From positions 90,184,765 through 90,248,764 of the forward strand of contig CM037588.1 in NCBI GenBank assembly GCA_021018995.1: DNA of 64,000 bases. The letters are read 5' to 3'. Position 1 is the first letter of the stretch. Each line of letters starts with the position of its first letter. The translations under genes and the position numbers were made by a program. The notes beneath the pieces were generated by a model. That model was not told the DNA's origin. It saw only the letters and a list, made by a program, of their open reading frames with translations, and ran no database searches. Shown piece after piece: positions 1 to 10,614 of this stretch. This DNA is from Chloranthus sessilifolius. Lineage: Eukaryota; Streptophyta; Magnoliopsida; Chloranthales; Chloranthaceae.

Positions 1-604
1 GCCAGTAACTGTAAAGGGGGCTAGGTGAGGGGGATGGTGGAAAAAACTTCTCTCAAATGGGAGTGGGTTGGGGAATGTGGCGGGGATGAGTCGGGATTGG
101 CGTAAGCCGGGTCCACTACCCACGACATTCTTCAAGAGCGGGTTGGGTAAGGGTGCCTTGGATATGGCCCAAAAATCCTCCTCCTTCTTCCCCTACGAGA
201 CGGAGGAGGGCAAGATGATGCCGTTGTGCCGTTATCACAGACTATTATCTTTTTGGGGTCTTGATTTATATATATTTTTTGAATTTTTTTGAAAAAGTTT
301 TGAAAAATAAAGGTTCCGAGGCCTTGGAATTCCCTTCTCGAGTGGCCCTCGTACTTTAATTCAGGACCCGCGGCGACGATTCCGACGCACTTCAGAAGAA
401 TCGAAGGAGAACCTTCGATCTATTGAAGGCATAGAAATCGAGGCAAATAACCCGATCCCCCAGAATGAGCCAAAAAGAAGTTGCCCTCTTTTGACCGGCA
501 GGGGTGTATTGGGTGTCGGAGATGGTGAGGCCTAAACAAGGCATTAAGCACACTGATCGGGGGATTCGGGAGGTGAAGAAGGCCATAGATTCGGGCTGGT
601 GTGC

Positions 605-680
605 TGTTAAACAAACCTGACGCAACTATTAGTTACGTCAAGGTAAAAATCTAGATTTTAAAGTAATAGTTGCGTCAGTT
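605..680. repeat. Palindrome pair GCAACTATTAGTTGC type
   Basis: Two near-palindromes built around CAACTATTAGTTG occur here, one as GACGCAACTATTAGTTACGTC and one as a shorter AATAGTTGCGTC form. The same motif recurs four times in the neighbouring LTR (2398-2618), so it is shared between LTR and leader of this element. Confidence 0.7.
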
Positions 681-1079
681 ATAAATTCTAGTTTTTTTGT
701 ACTGGCACAACTAATACTTGCACCAGACAAAAAATGGTGTTCCAGAATGTATAACAGCAAAGACAGTAGCCCAAAATGAGTCTCTTTTTTTTTGTTTTTG
801 TGGAAGCTAGGCTTCCGGGAACTGATTGTTTATATGTGATCGATTCTCTCCTCACCGAAGCCTAAAGGTTTGAGTCTAGTATAACTCGCTACCGCGCTCC
901 CTAACTTGGAATGGGAACCCACCTGATATACCTTCGGCACAAGCGCCGTCTCAGATACTAGGTGGGTTGGGGCTTTTCTGGATCATCACCAATAGGGGCT
1001 GCCGCCATACTAAGACTCAGGTGGTTGTATGTGTGCCTAAACCCAACCCTTTTTTGAATATCTACCTTGTAAAAAATAA

Positions 1080-1285
1080 GTAGGCCCGTCAATCGACTAA
1101 GGCACTTTAAATGACGGAAAATTAAAAAAAAAAAAAGACAATGCTCAAGTAGGCCTGCCAATCGGCTAAAGTACCAAATATGATGAAAATGTAAGGAAAA
1201 AATAAAGACAATGCACAAGTAAGCTCGCTGATTGGCTAAGGCATGTAAATGACGGAAAAGTAGGGGTGAGTAAAATAAAATAAAC
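1080..1285. repeat. Three imperfect tandem repeats of about 68 bp
   Basis: Three successive units begin AGTAGGCC or AGTAAGCT and contain a GGCTAAGGCA-like core, followed by TGACGGAAAA and an A-rich spacer ending AAAGACAATGC. They lie in the leader of the Tat-type element. Confidence 0.7.
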
Positions 1286-1360
1286 AATAAAAAAAATAGC
1301 AAAATGGTTAGTAAAATAAAAATAAAAAAGCCAAATTTCAAAGAGAAGCTCTACAAGCTA

Positions 1361-1378
1361 TCCCCAGCAGAGTCGCCA
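1361..1378 (-). other. Primer-binding site of the Tat/Ogre-type element
   Basis: Read on the minus strand the sequence is TGGCGACTCTGCTGGGGA, a primer-binding site typical of the plant Tat/Ogre lineage. It begins ten bases after the inner edge of the adjacent LTR. It fixes the orientation of the element as minus and shows that the LTR at 1389-2991 is its 5' LTR. Confidence 0.8.
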
Positions 1379-1388
1379 TCTATGCAAC

Positions 1389-2991
1389 TGTGAGATTCGT
1401 GACGATCCCGTCCCGGCGATGCGCTCGCTTGTAAAAAATATAGAGTCACCACCCGGAGCTTTCGGTGTCCCGGGAAACCTAATTCATTTTTATGAGCACC
1501 GAAGTGCTAAAAATATGACTCTGAATCCAGTCCACACCAAAGGCTCTTGGGTAGGGGCTTCGGTTATTGATCGGGAAGGTATTAGGCACCTAATCAACCT
1601 GCTTAAAGCGGTCTCTACTAATGAGCAAAAATAAAATGAAGTAAAGGAAAAGAAAATAGCTTCCTCTTGCCCAAAAGGGCTTAGAATCCTATTTGTGCCC
1701 CTCCGTCCCTACCGAAAAGTCAGTGGCGTAACGGCACAAATGGGAGGATGGAGGGAGCTAGAAAGAGATAGGAGAAAAAAGGGGAGAGCCGAAGCCCTCG
1801 GGCCCTTGTAGCACCGTAGGAGAGCCTTGCGTGGCTTGCTTTGATGAGCTCTTGAAGGCTTGTATGGTGGAAAGAGGGGTTCTAACCTCTAAGGCTTTCT
1901 AGCTAGGAAGTAGAGAGGGAAGGTAAATGGGTAGAATATATCTAAACTAAGGGATCTAAGGTGAAAAATATCACTCAAAGGAGGTTTTGAAATTCTCGAT
2001 TTTGTATGGGAAGTGTGCACCAAAGGGAGAAAGATCTTCTCACTTTAAGCTCTTTCTCTCTTAGGCCAAAATTCTCAACCATTAAACCAAGGGATGGGAG
2101 TCTCTATTTATAGGAAATGGGTGGGTTAGGAGGGTGTTTAGATGCTAATCAAGGTTAGGAATTAGGTAATCTAGCATCTAAGGTTTCCTAGGGTTTCAAG
2201 GGTTTAGAGAAGTGTGAAGATGGGCTCTAATGGTGGATGATGGGTTAATGGTTTAGATCACTTATGGGTTGCAAATAGCTGTTAAAAGGGTGCAATAAAG
2301 TTATCAAAACACACGCCAAGGACTGAGGTGGTCAACAAGTCAAACCCCAATCATGATTTTTGGGATAAAATCCCAGAGGTTACTGTTCATATGCCTAGCG
2401 CAACTAATAGTTGCTCCATGCAAATGTGCAGTAAAACAGTTCTGTACAGTAGCCTGAAAGTTGGCTTCGCGAGGGGTGGGGGGACCCATTTATACCTGGT
2501 ATAACTATTAGTTGTGCCAGGCCATTTCTAGAAGAAAAAATTCTGGCGCAACTATTAGTTGCGCTAAGCAAATTTTGGGGGAAAATGGTTTGGCGCAACT
2601 ATTAGTCGCGCCAGGCAAAAATTCCTCCAAAATGACTTAATTTTCAAATGATCATAACTTTTGATATATAACTCTGATTGAGGTGATGTTTGACTTTTTG
2701 GAAAGCTGGAGCAGTCCTCTTTCTAATGGCATATAACTTCAATCTTGAAGAGGTCTGTGTAAATTTTGGTACTCCTCTTTCCAACGACTACTCGGGAGGG
2801 TTTGACACTGGTCCAGGAAAGGGTTCTAATGAGTTTGGAAAGGATAGGGTTGATTCCTAAGGGTTCGGGAAGGTTCCTAAGGATTGGAAAAGGTTTCTAA
2901 GGGTTTCATACATGCCATCAAAAGCTCAAAAGTGCACCTCTCTTGAAATGTGTTCCGATCGGGCCTTGGGCCGAATTTGGGTGTCTACACA
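1389..2991 (-). repeat. 5' LTR of a Tat/Ogre-type Ty3 retrotransposon
   Basis: On the minus strand the LTR begins TGTGTAGACACCC and ends CTCACA, about 1.6 kb, with the PBS just beyond. It contains the GGGAAGGTATTAG block and the GAGTCACCACC block that recur in plant Tat/Ogre LTRs. Four copies of the CAACTATTAGTTG palindrome sit at 2398-2618. The outer edge abuts proline-rich coding sequence of element C, so the element appears inserted there. The matching 3' LTR and target duplication (expected GTTGA, 2992-2996) would lie left of the window. Confidence 0.75.
2398..2618. repeat. Array of four CAACTATTAGTTG palindromes in the Tat-type LTR
   Basis: Four copies of a 16-20 bp palindrome, best form GGCGCAACTATTAGTCGCGCC and close variants, are spaced by roughly 40-90 bp. 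This parallels, with an unrelated sequence, the palindrome arrays of the Tekay-like LTRs elsewhere in the window. Confidence 0.75.
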
Positions 2992-4100
2992 GTTGAAGCT
3001 GTCGCACAACCCTTTGTGCAACCCGTGGCACCACCCGAATCACTGGTGCCACCCATGATCGTCACCAAATCGTCACCAAAATTGATGGGTTGCAGTACAA
3101 ATTTAATCAACTCCATGTTGCCGCCGCATTACAGTGCCCGTTCGGATATGTCGAGACATGTGGATTATTGGAACCCTATATCAAGGACGTGCCATTCGAG
3201 GTTGTCATTGCCAACATGACACATGGTCAACAAGGGTCAGGTCAATCCGTTATCCGAGCTCAACTTTCAGATCGATTGTGGATGCTTGATACTTTTATCC
3301 AGCATACTATTTACCCCTTTCTGCACAAGTCAGAGCCAAGTGGGGTCATTCAGCAAGCCTTGCATTCAGCTTCTGAGAATCGTTGGTTTTCTATTACCGA
3401 AGTAGTCATTGATGGCTTGTTGGATGCTATGGATTTTATGTTGGAGAAGAAAGCAAAGACGAAGAAAGAAATGTTGCATGCTCGCTTGATTACATGGATG
3501 GCTGAGTAGTATAACGCAGTACGTGAGGCGTATAGCATGGCTCTTGGGGAGCCCGAGTTAACCAATAATGTCAAGGTTTTCAAGCTCAAGGACTAGACCA
3601 AGAGCTACGACCTTTTAGTGAAACGATTACCTGAGGAGGGGGTTGTACCACCAATCCAAGCCGGGGCAGAGCCTACAGAGTGAGCTCCAGATGTGGGGGA
3701 GGCATAGCCCGATCTTCCACCTCAGATGGACGTACCTGCTAGATCGGCCCCCATTCCTACACGCCGACCTACACGTGCTAGCACCTCTCGACGTTCTGAG
3801 TCCTCCACCACTACCCTTGAAAGTGTGCTGGCCGCAATCAATGAAGGCAACAAATGGGTTCATGGATAGCTTGATGAGATGCAGGAGTTCCAATGTCAGG
3901 TGCATCGACGATTGGACTTTCACGAGGGTATGCTTTTCTAGTTGATGTAGCAGGCATACCCCACTACTGCTACCCCAATGATTGGTCACGCTCACCAGCA
4001 TGTCGCTGATCCATGTGACTACTGCACCGAGCCACCCAGACCCAGTAGACCTACACCTATGGAGCCTGGACCATCTGCTCCACCAGCAGGTAACCACTAG
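2992..4100 (+). pseudogene. Element C: fossil of the extra 3' ORF (aORF)
   Basis: The predicted product resembles the extra ORF of elements 1 and 2. It shares a block with conserved RLWMLD, then YPF, then QQALHSASENRWF followed by an ARLI motif; the counterparts in the other copies are HYMWMLD, YPM, QQALYAA and ARII/ARLI. A proline-rich N-terminal segment precedes the block. No transmembrane segment or zinc finger is seen. The upstream part is cut off by the Tat-type LTR. It is broken, with a few interruptions. Function is unknown; the fold recalls what databases call the putative plant transposon protein domain, but I cannot confirm that. Confidence 0.6.
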
Positions 4101-4618
4101 TTCTTTTATGTAACTTCATAATTATATACATATACTTCTCATTCCATGTTTAAATTTTGCTTTTAGTTCACAAATATTTTCCTGCATGAAGTAAATTTTT
4201 GACTGCTTTTGCCAGCTATATTCGATCTTTGTTTTGCATACTCTACACTCTGTACACCATGTATGTGGTATCTGCTCTATATTCAATAACTATCTATATG
4301 GATGATCTGTGTGTCTGGTCGTTTGAGTCACGGTGGGGTGTTCTTCTGAGCACGTGACACTTGAGATGGATGCATCCATGTACGGATGCAATCCTCTATG
4401 ACAATATGGGATGTCATACGTAGTACATCTAGGTTACTACGGATCTCGACCCTTCAGCGGCGTGCTTAGCGAAGTCTATTGTGTTGTGACCCACTCTTTA
4501 CTATTAGGACTATTTTGTTTATGATTAGTTCTGAGAGATTGTTAGGATTAGGGCACCGTAGACATGTTCTGTGTATGCCTGACATTTTTTAGGATGAAAA
4601 TTCCTAAGGGGGGCAGAA
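4101..4618 (+). other. Element C 3' untranslated region and polypurine tract
   Basis: This is non-coding sequence between the extra ORF and the 3' LTR. It ends in the block GGATGAAAATTCC, which is also found just before the 3' LTRs of elements 1 and 2. A purine run AAGGGGGGCAGAA at 4606-4618 then serves as polypurine tract immediately before TGTAATGACC. Confidence 0.7.
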
Positions 4619-6478
4619 TGTAATGACCTTAAAAATCTGAGACAAATTTGACTGCATTGGTATATGTTCCTGACACTGAAATCGAGATAAACTTAAAATT
4701 TTATAATAAGAATATTAGTATCAATATTATTAATTTGTAAGCATGTAAAGCCATAGGTCATGTGTTACGCGAGTCTGAGATCTGAGGAGTTACATTGTGG
4801 ATGATATACACTGAGTATGGATATATTGCTCAACATCGGAGCAAAATAATTAGAAATAGAAATATCAAAGATATTTCCTAAGTTAGCTTATAAGAGAAGG
4901 AAGGTTAGAGAATATCACATATCTCTCTTCCTTGATCTGAAAATTCTGCCTACAAGCTAGTTCGAGTACTAGAGAACTCCCTGCCAAACCATGGCTCGAG
5001 AAATCCTAGATTATAGATCCTCTGAATTAGAGCGTGAAGGAATCGACGTCTGTACATCGTATTGAATTTGGGATGGCTAACCGCATCTATGTTAGCGTAG
5101 AGCTGCACTTCTTCTTCTTCGTCAGAGAGCTCATTTTGACAAGCTCTCGAATTTCGAATCTGAAACCCACCTTGAGTCGAGCATGCCTTGAACCACGAAG
5201 ACAACATTAAAGAGGTGAGTTACTATGTTTTTATAGTAATTTAGACCTAATAAATAGGGAGATGCTTGTGCTTGTATGATTCGATGAGAATCATAAAGAG
5301 TTAAGGATGAAAAGGGTTAAAAATCAATGAACTGCATTAATGACAGAAACTGTCATTTTCGATCAATCAAATTTAGTATTTGATTGATCAAATTGTACTC
5401 CGATCGATCAAGTTTGAGATTTGATCGATCAAATTATATAGAACCCTATATAACAGAAGGGTATTTTTCTTGAAGTTGGGGCCCGATAAATTCGATCGAT
5501 CAAATTTGGGATTTGATCGATCAAATTTAGAACTGATCGATCAAACTAAAAAGTGATCGATCAAATGGTAAATAGATTGATCAATTGAGAAATTGATCGA
5601 TCTAACTGTGAAATTGATCGATCATTTTGGAAAAATGATCGATCGAATAGTATGAATGCCTTATAGAATAGGAGGTCGAAAAATTTGGAAATTTTGACTT
5701 TAAAATCCGATCAATCAAACTTGAGAATTGATCGATCAAATTGAGAATCCGATCGATCAAATAAGGAAGTTGATCGATCAAATTCCCCTGTTCTGTGTAT
5801 GTTAGCTTCTGGAATTCGATCGATCAAATGAAGTGAATGATCGATCGAATAGTGAATCCGATCAATCAAATAGGGAAAATGATTGATCAGATTCCACTAT
5901 TCAGTCTATGTAGGTTTAAGGGATTCGATCGATCAAATGAAGTGAATGATCGATCGAATAATGAATTCGATCGATCAATCAAGTTAGTTGATCGATTGAA
6001 TTCCCCTGTTTTGCCTATTTTGCTTTTCTGGGAAAGACATTATTGGGCAGTGTACCAAATAGTATTCTGACACTTCAAACACTTATTACACTATATGTAT
6101 GGTCTAGGTTAAAATCGAGACGCCTTAAAAATCTTTGGATTTGCTTATAAAGACCTAAGTTAATGTAGGGGAATTTCAACTTAACTTGTATTTAATTATG
6201 ACTACATGGTCTCATTGCATCTGTATTCTGACTTTTGTTTTAAAAGCATGTCTTGCATATCAATAAAAGCTCTATGATCTCTTATTCCTGTTATCTGATC
6301 TCTTATATGCATTGATTTAAAGTTCATGTTACAAATCCCCCTGACGTGGTATGATATCCACGACCGGCACAGCAGGATATCTATGTATCTGATTTGTAAA
6401 CCTTCTGGCACAAGTTGCTCTCCTTTGAAGAGGCTTTTTGCCCATATCTGAAATTGTTCATTGAATGACGATGGTCGG
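4619..6478 (+). repeat. Element C 3' LTR, first segment
   Basis: It starts TGTAATGACC after the polypurine tract and has the family layout: a 5' portion, a palindrome array (5360-6002), then GC-rich short repeats ending TATCCACGACCGG. It is interrupted at 6478/6479 by element 1, whose target duplication GTCGG is 6474-6478 and 19324-19328. The LTR resumes at 19329, and its last four bases are at 60021-60024 after the CACTA insertion. Confidence 0.8.
5360..6002. repeat. Palindrome array, GATCGATC type, in LTR of element C
   Basis: About two dozen copies of TTTGATCGATCAAA-like palindromes (core GATCGATC, some GATTGATC) are spaced irregularly by about 10-30 bp. The position in the LTR matches the TCGATTAATCGA arrays of elements 1 and 2, but the motif differs. 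Confidence 0.85.
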
Positions 6479-7058
6479 TGTAATAACCCAAAAAATCACG
6501 TCAAACGAGGACCTCGGGATCCGTGTCCATTCGGTCTTAGGTTTGACCATGAGATAGTTCATTGATGAACTTAAGATGAGATGAGCGGATGTGATGTGTG
6601 AACCAGTGTAGAAGAGTGGAGAGATAGAGGGGTGTGTAGAGTAACACACACCGATGGGTGTGTATGTGCTCCACACCGAGAAAAGAGATAAGATAAAAAA
6701 AGGGTTGAAAACCCTAATTTTCATATTTTGGTTGTTGAGAGGAGCAAAGAAGAGAGAGAGAGAGAAAGAGAGGAGTAAAGGAGCTAGTGAGGAGTTATTG
6801 CAAGTTGTTGGAAGGGGATTTCTTGCGATCAAAGCGCCGGATTCGACGTGGGGGGATCTGTTCAAACAAAAGGCTGGAAACCCAAACCTTCCAACCCTAC
6901 ATTTAAATCAATTTGAGGTTGATTTAAGGTGAGATTCTTGTGAATAAATGGTGTAGATTTATAGAATAAATTGGGGTTAAAATAGGTGGAAATTGTAGGA
7001 ATATTGCTTAGAAAATAACTGAGAAAAGATTGGGGAAGAAACAAAGAAGAATGGGGAT

Positions 7059-7560
7059 TTCGACTAATCGAAATTGGGATTCGATTAATCGAAATTCACC
7101 AAGAAGTTGAAAAGTCGGATGACCACAATTCGACTAATCGAATTGAATTTCGATTAGTCGACTTTGAATCTCGACTAGTCGAGTTGGGTGTCGACTAGTC
7201 GACTGAGAGCCTCCAGTGGGGAGTAAAAATGGGTGGAGGAAAATCGACCAGTCGAAATTGGATTTCGACTAGTCGAAGGATTTCGACTAGTCGAATTGGA
7301 CTCGATTAGTCGATTTTGTATGTTCAATTATTTAAGGGAAAATTGGACAGTTAGAACAGGGGATTTCGACTAATCGAGTTGGAGAATCGATTAATCGAAA
7401 TTGGACCTCGACTAATCGATTTTGAGAATCGACTAGTCGAGTTGGATTTCGACTAATCGATTTTGAGAATCGATTAATCGAATTGGACCTCGACTAATCG
7501 ATTTTGAGAATCGACTAGTCGAGTTGGATTCGACTAGTCGAACCAGAACTCGACTAGTCG
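7059..7560. repeat. Palindrome array TCGACTARTCGA/TCGATTARTCGA, element 1 5' LTR
   Basis: There are more than twenty palindromes or near-palindromes of the forms TCGACTAGTCGA, TCGACTAATCGA, TCGATTAATCGA and TCGATTAGTCGA. They are separated by short GTTGGA- or TTTGAGA-like linkers. The array repeats almost unchanged in the 3' LTR. Confidence 0.92.
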
Positions 7561-8735
7561 TGACTTAGTTTTGTTGACTTTTGATTCTTACTTCAAGACT
7601 CTAGGGGTCTTGAGACTTATTCATTACATCTTTTGTGATGTTTGAATGTGTTTAATGGTATCATAGGTGATACGTATGGAAATGGGCACAAGGGCAGTGG
7701 GACCTTGATGCATTGAATCGATAGAGACCTAAGGTAGGGAACACCTTGAACATGTACCTTATTTTACAAGAGCATGTATGTAGTGATATAAATTTCCACT
7801 CAATTATTTTCTTTGCTTAAGAATTGTGAAAAGTGTGTGTGTGTGATATTCATAGAGTAAATTAATGAGCCATCCCGAGGATGAAGAAGTAAAGATAAGA
7901 GCGCATCAAAAGTGCGATGTAGTAAATGGATACATCCAGGATGTATCCAAAGATTGAATCATGTTTGATAGGGCCTAACGATATAAGATAGCACACTTAC
8001 ACGGTGAATAACTATATGTAAGGCACCGATATTTTTATTATTTGAGGTCGACGGGATATCCGCGGACCGATATACGGCGTAACGGGCAAACCGTAGGCCG
8101 CCATGGAGGCTTATCCAGACATAGTAAGCACACCTGTGGGTGTTGATTGAGACAAGTGAAACCCGCCACCAATCCCGGGGAAAGGGGCTTGGGTACTATA
8201 TGGTATTCCTGTGAATACATTAAAGCTCTATATAGATGACGATGAAGGGTATCTCATCGGGCTCTCGATGCTATATTGCTCGGGATTACTTAAGTTGAAA
8301 GTTTAAGTTTTGCTTTAGGCCTTTTCAGCATTTTTCATGAGTAAATGAAAACATAAGAAATCAACAGTAAAACGAATGCTTCTAACTGTTTCATTAACAA
8401 TTGCATAGATACATCATGCATGGCATATCATAGAATATATGTGAGTTATAACTTATATGTTCAACAGTGTTTGTTCCCTATTGAGCTAGGATGTAGCTCA
8501 CCCTATAGACTATACGTCGCAGGTCCACTATTAGCAAATGCTTCGTGGAGACGCCGATCCCCGAGTCGGATCTGCGGGCGTGAAGAGTTGGAGCCACCTC
8601 CAGAGGACTTCTTCTAGAGGACTCCGTTGCGCCACTTTGAGGGATTGTTAACAGAGAGTTTTGTACGGCTTGGTATGTCAAGCCTTTATTTTGTTGAAAA
8701 CATGTATATAAGGAGTCTGGATTATTCTTTTGGGA

Positions 8736-8772
8736 CGAACCATCCGTGATGATTGCTATCATCGATGGTTCG
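8736..8772 (+). other. Conserved LTR hairpin, element 1 5' copy
   Basis: The outer arms are CGAACCATC and GATGGTTCG, with an inner GATGATT/TATCATC pairing. The same fold appears in every LTR copy in the window with changed but still pairing bases. Confidence 0.8.
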
Positions 8773-8978
8773 GATCGGTTCTCCATTCATGCAGAGGCAT
8801 GAGGGTAGAACTGTCTTTTGGGAAGTAATTAATATAGATTTAAAAATTTCGCAATTTCATTTATAGTACTTTTTGGATGCTTGATATACAAATGTTCCGT
8901 GCTTAGCTAAAGGGCACGGTCAAGATGATCGTGCTGATGGCACGGGTTTCGGGGTGCCGAAATTCGGGCTGTCACAGT

Positions 8979-8990
8979 TGGTATCAAAGC
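8979..8990 (+). other. Primer-binding site of element 1
   Basis: TGGTATCAAAGC, two bases after the LTR, differs by one base from the plant initiator-methionine tRNA-complementary site TGGTATCAGAGC that is usual for Ty3 chromoviruses. Confidence 0.9.
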
Positions 8991-9067
8991 TATTTTCTTT
9001 TAGCAATTCTGACAAGGGTTCTTTCGTCAGAACATAGGGACTTCTGCTAACGAAACTTTAGTTTCAA

Positions 9068-10441
9068 ATGCAGCCGCAAATGTCAGCTAGAGGGAGAGGC
9101 CGACCAAGGGGAGGCCATCAAAGGAGTTTGCGTAGTGGAGATGATTTCATCTCTCCTACCAATAGAGCCGAGGTCTCTTGAGGCGAGGCAGTAGTAGTAG
9201 ACAGCAGGAGGAAGAGGATCGAGATCATCAGGATCAAGATCTAAGAGAGCAAGAAAGAGTGAGAGAAAGACAAGAAGATAGAGAGGAGCGACAAAGGATG
9301 ATGCACACTATGGAGACTATGGCAGCTGCCATGGCACAACAAGCCGCATCCTTTGCAGCTCATGCGTCTAGAGAACAGCAGCCACCTACACCACCTGTAG
9401 GACCTGCGTTGCCTGTGCCCTCATCATTTACAGAGTTTAGAAGGATGAGACCTCCTACATTTTCTGGGCAGGCAGACACAATGGCCGCTGAGAACTGGTT
9501 AATGGAGATGGAGAAAGTCTTTAGCGTGCTAACTTGCACGGAAGATGAGAGTGTAAGATGGGCAGCTTATATGTTGGATGGGGAGGCTGGGCCTTGGTGG
9601 AAGTCTGTGATACGGACCCGGTCTCAGGAGACCCCAGAGTTGCCTTGGACTTGGGAAGAGTTTGTTGAGGAGTTCAACAAACAATATTTTCCGGAAGTGG
9701 TGAGGAATCAACTTGAGATACAATTTTTGCAGTTAGTACAAGGGAGAATGACAATGAGAGAATACGGGGTAGAGTTTCTACGACTCTGCTTTTGCTCCGG
9801 ACACGCCGCTCAAGTGATGAAGTCCAAGAGGTTTCAGCAAGGTTTGAAGCCTGAGGTTAGAGGAGGCGTAGCTCCCTTCCAGCTGAGGACCTATGAAGAG
9901 GTCATGAGCATGGCGTTGGTCGTAGAAGAGGAGAACAATAATAGATATCGGCAGAGGGAGCAGCAAAGAGGAGGAAATGAACAAGGAAGAACGCGATTAT
10001 GAACCGTGAACAAAAAGCTGAGGTTCATGGGCCAGAATCAGAGACCACAGTTTCAAGGGGTTTAGGAAGACCGCGAACAAAGAACAACTACAACACCAAC
10101 AAAGGTTTCCGTTACTCGGCCGGGAAGACCTATTCGCTATGAGAGCCCCGCCATGTCATCGGCGCCCATGTTACAGTGGTTCTCAGATTTGCTTTCTTCC
10201 AAGATCTCGAGAGACTTGCAAAGTGTGGCAAGTCTCATAGGACGGTGGATTGTAGATTGGGAACTAGGGGCTGTTTCCGATGTGGCAAGGTGGGCCACTT
10301 GATCAAGGATTGCCAGAGACAGATAAAAAGAAAGACGGTTTGATTGCAAAAGACCACGACCAATTCAAGCAAGGAAACCGGTCGTCAGGGAGAACCTATG
10401 CCATCCGTCAGAAGCAGGGAACGTGCATGACGTCATACAAG
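9068..10441 (+). pseudogene. gag: Element 1 gag fossil
   Basis: The N-terminus is basic (RGRGRPRGG-like) and is followed by a glutamine/arginine-rich helix. The retrotransposon gag domain comes next, with FSGQADTMAAENWLMEMEK, the GPWWKSV motif, and FNKQYFP followed by VVRNQLEIQF. A CCHC zinc knuckle (CFRCGKVGHLIKDC) lies near 10270-10315. It would form the virus-like particle and bind element RNA. It is broken in a few places. The open part is longest over 9178-10002. The first ATG fitting the family start is at 9068; in element 2 the corresponding start is at 33912. Confidence 0.85.
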
Positions 10442-10614
10442 GTGAGACCCTTTTTAAAATTAAAGAAAGTTTTCATTTCATCAAAATTTTAGATAGAGAA
10501 GGAGCATGCATCAGAAATTGAATAGATATATATTTTTATATATACAAAAGCTGTAAGTGAATTGAAAGTGTAAATTGATATGTAAATTATTGTATGTGTG
10601 TATGTATAGTATAG
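10442..10614 (+). other. Intron-like AT-rich block between gag and protease, element 1
   Basis: This 173-bp stretch begins GTGAGACCC and ends ATAG. It is AT-rich and non-coding, and lies after the zinc knuckle and before the protease. Element 2 has a block with the same boundaries and similar start (35311-35461). Spliced introns are documented in the plant Ogre lineage of Ty3 elements; use of one in this lineage is inference. Confidence 0.55.

Larger units (their letters stand above)
1..1360 (-). mobile_element. Leader/5' internal region of a Tat/Ogre-type Ty3 element
   Basis: On the minus strand this follows the primer-binding site at 1361-1378 and would lead into gag to the left of the window. 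No gag or pol motif is recognisable here. The stretch holds an AT-rich tandem repeat (1080-1285), a palindrome pair (605-680) and otherwise unassigned sequence. Tat/Ogre elements are known for long leaders before gag, which fits. The assignment rests on the PBS and LTR next door, not on protein homology. Confidence 0.6.
6479..8976 (+). repeat. Element 1 5' LTR
   Basis: TG...CA ends, 2498 bp. In order it shows: a hairpin with ACACACC arms near 6645; a GA-rich stretch near 6750; a palindrome array at 7059-7560; a series of short inverted repeats (7860-7960); GC-rich repeats near 8042-8110; the box CTATTGAGCTAGGATGTAGC at about 8478; a TATATAAGG motif near 8706; and a conserved hairpin (8736-8772). 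Many small indels relative to the 3' LTR fall in the inverted repeats. Confidence 0.92.

Noticed and set aside
1389-2991. 3' LTR of a plus-strand element
   Set aside because: The primer-binding site lies on the minus strand beside 1389 and no polypurine tract precedes it, so it is the 5' LTR of a minus-strand element.
7059-7560. CRISPR-like array
   Set aside because: Units are 12-bp palindromes with irregular short linkers in a plant LTR, repeated identically in both LTRs. There are no spacers of fixed size and no cas genes.
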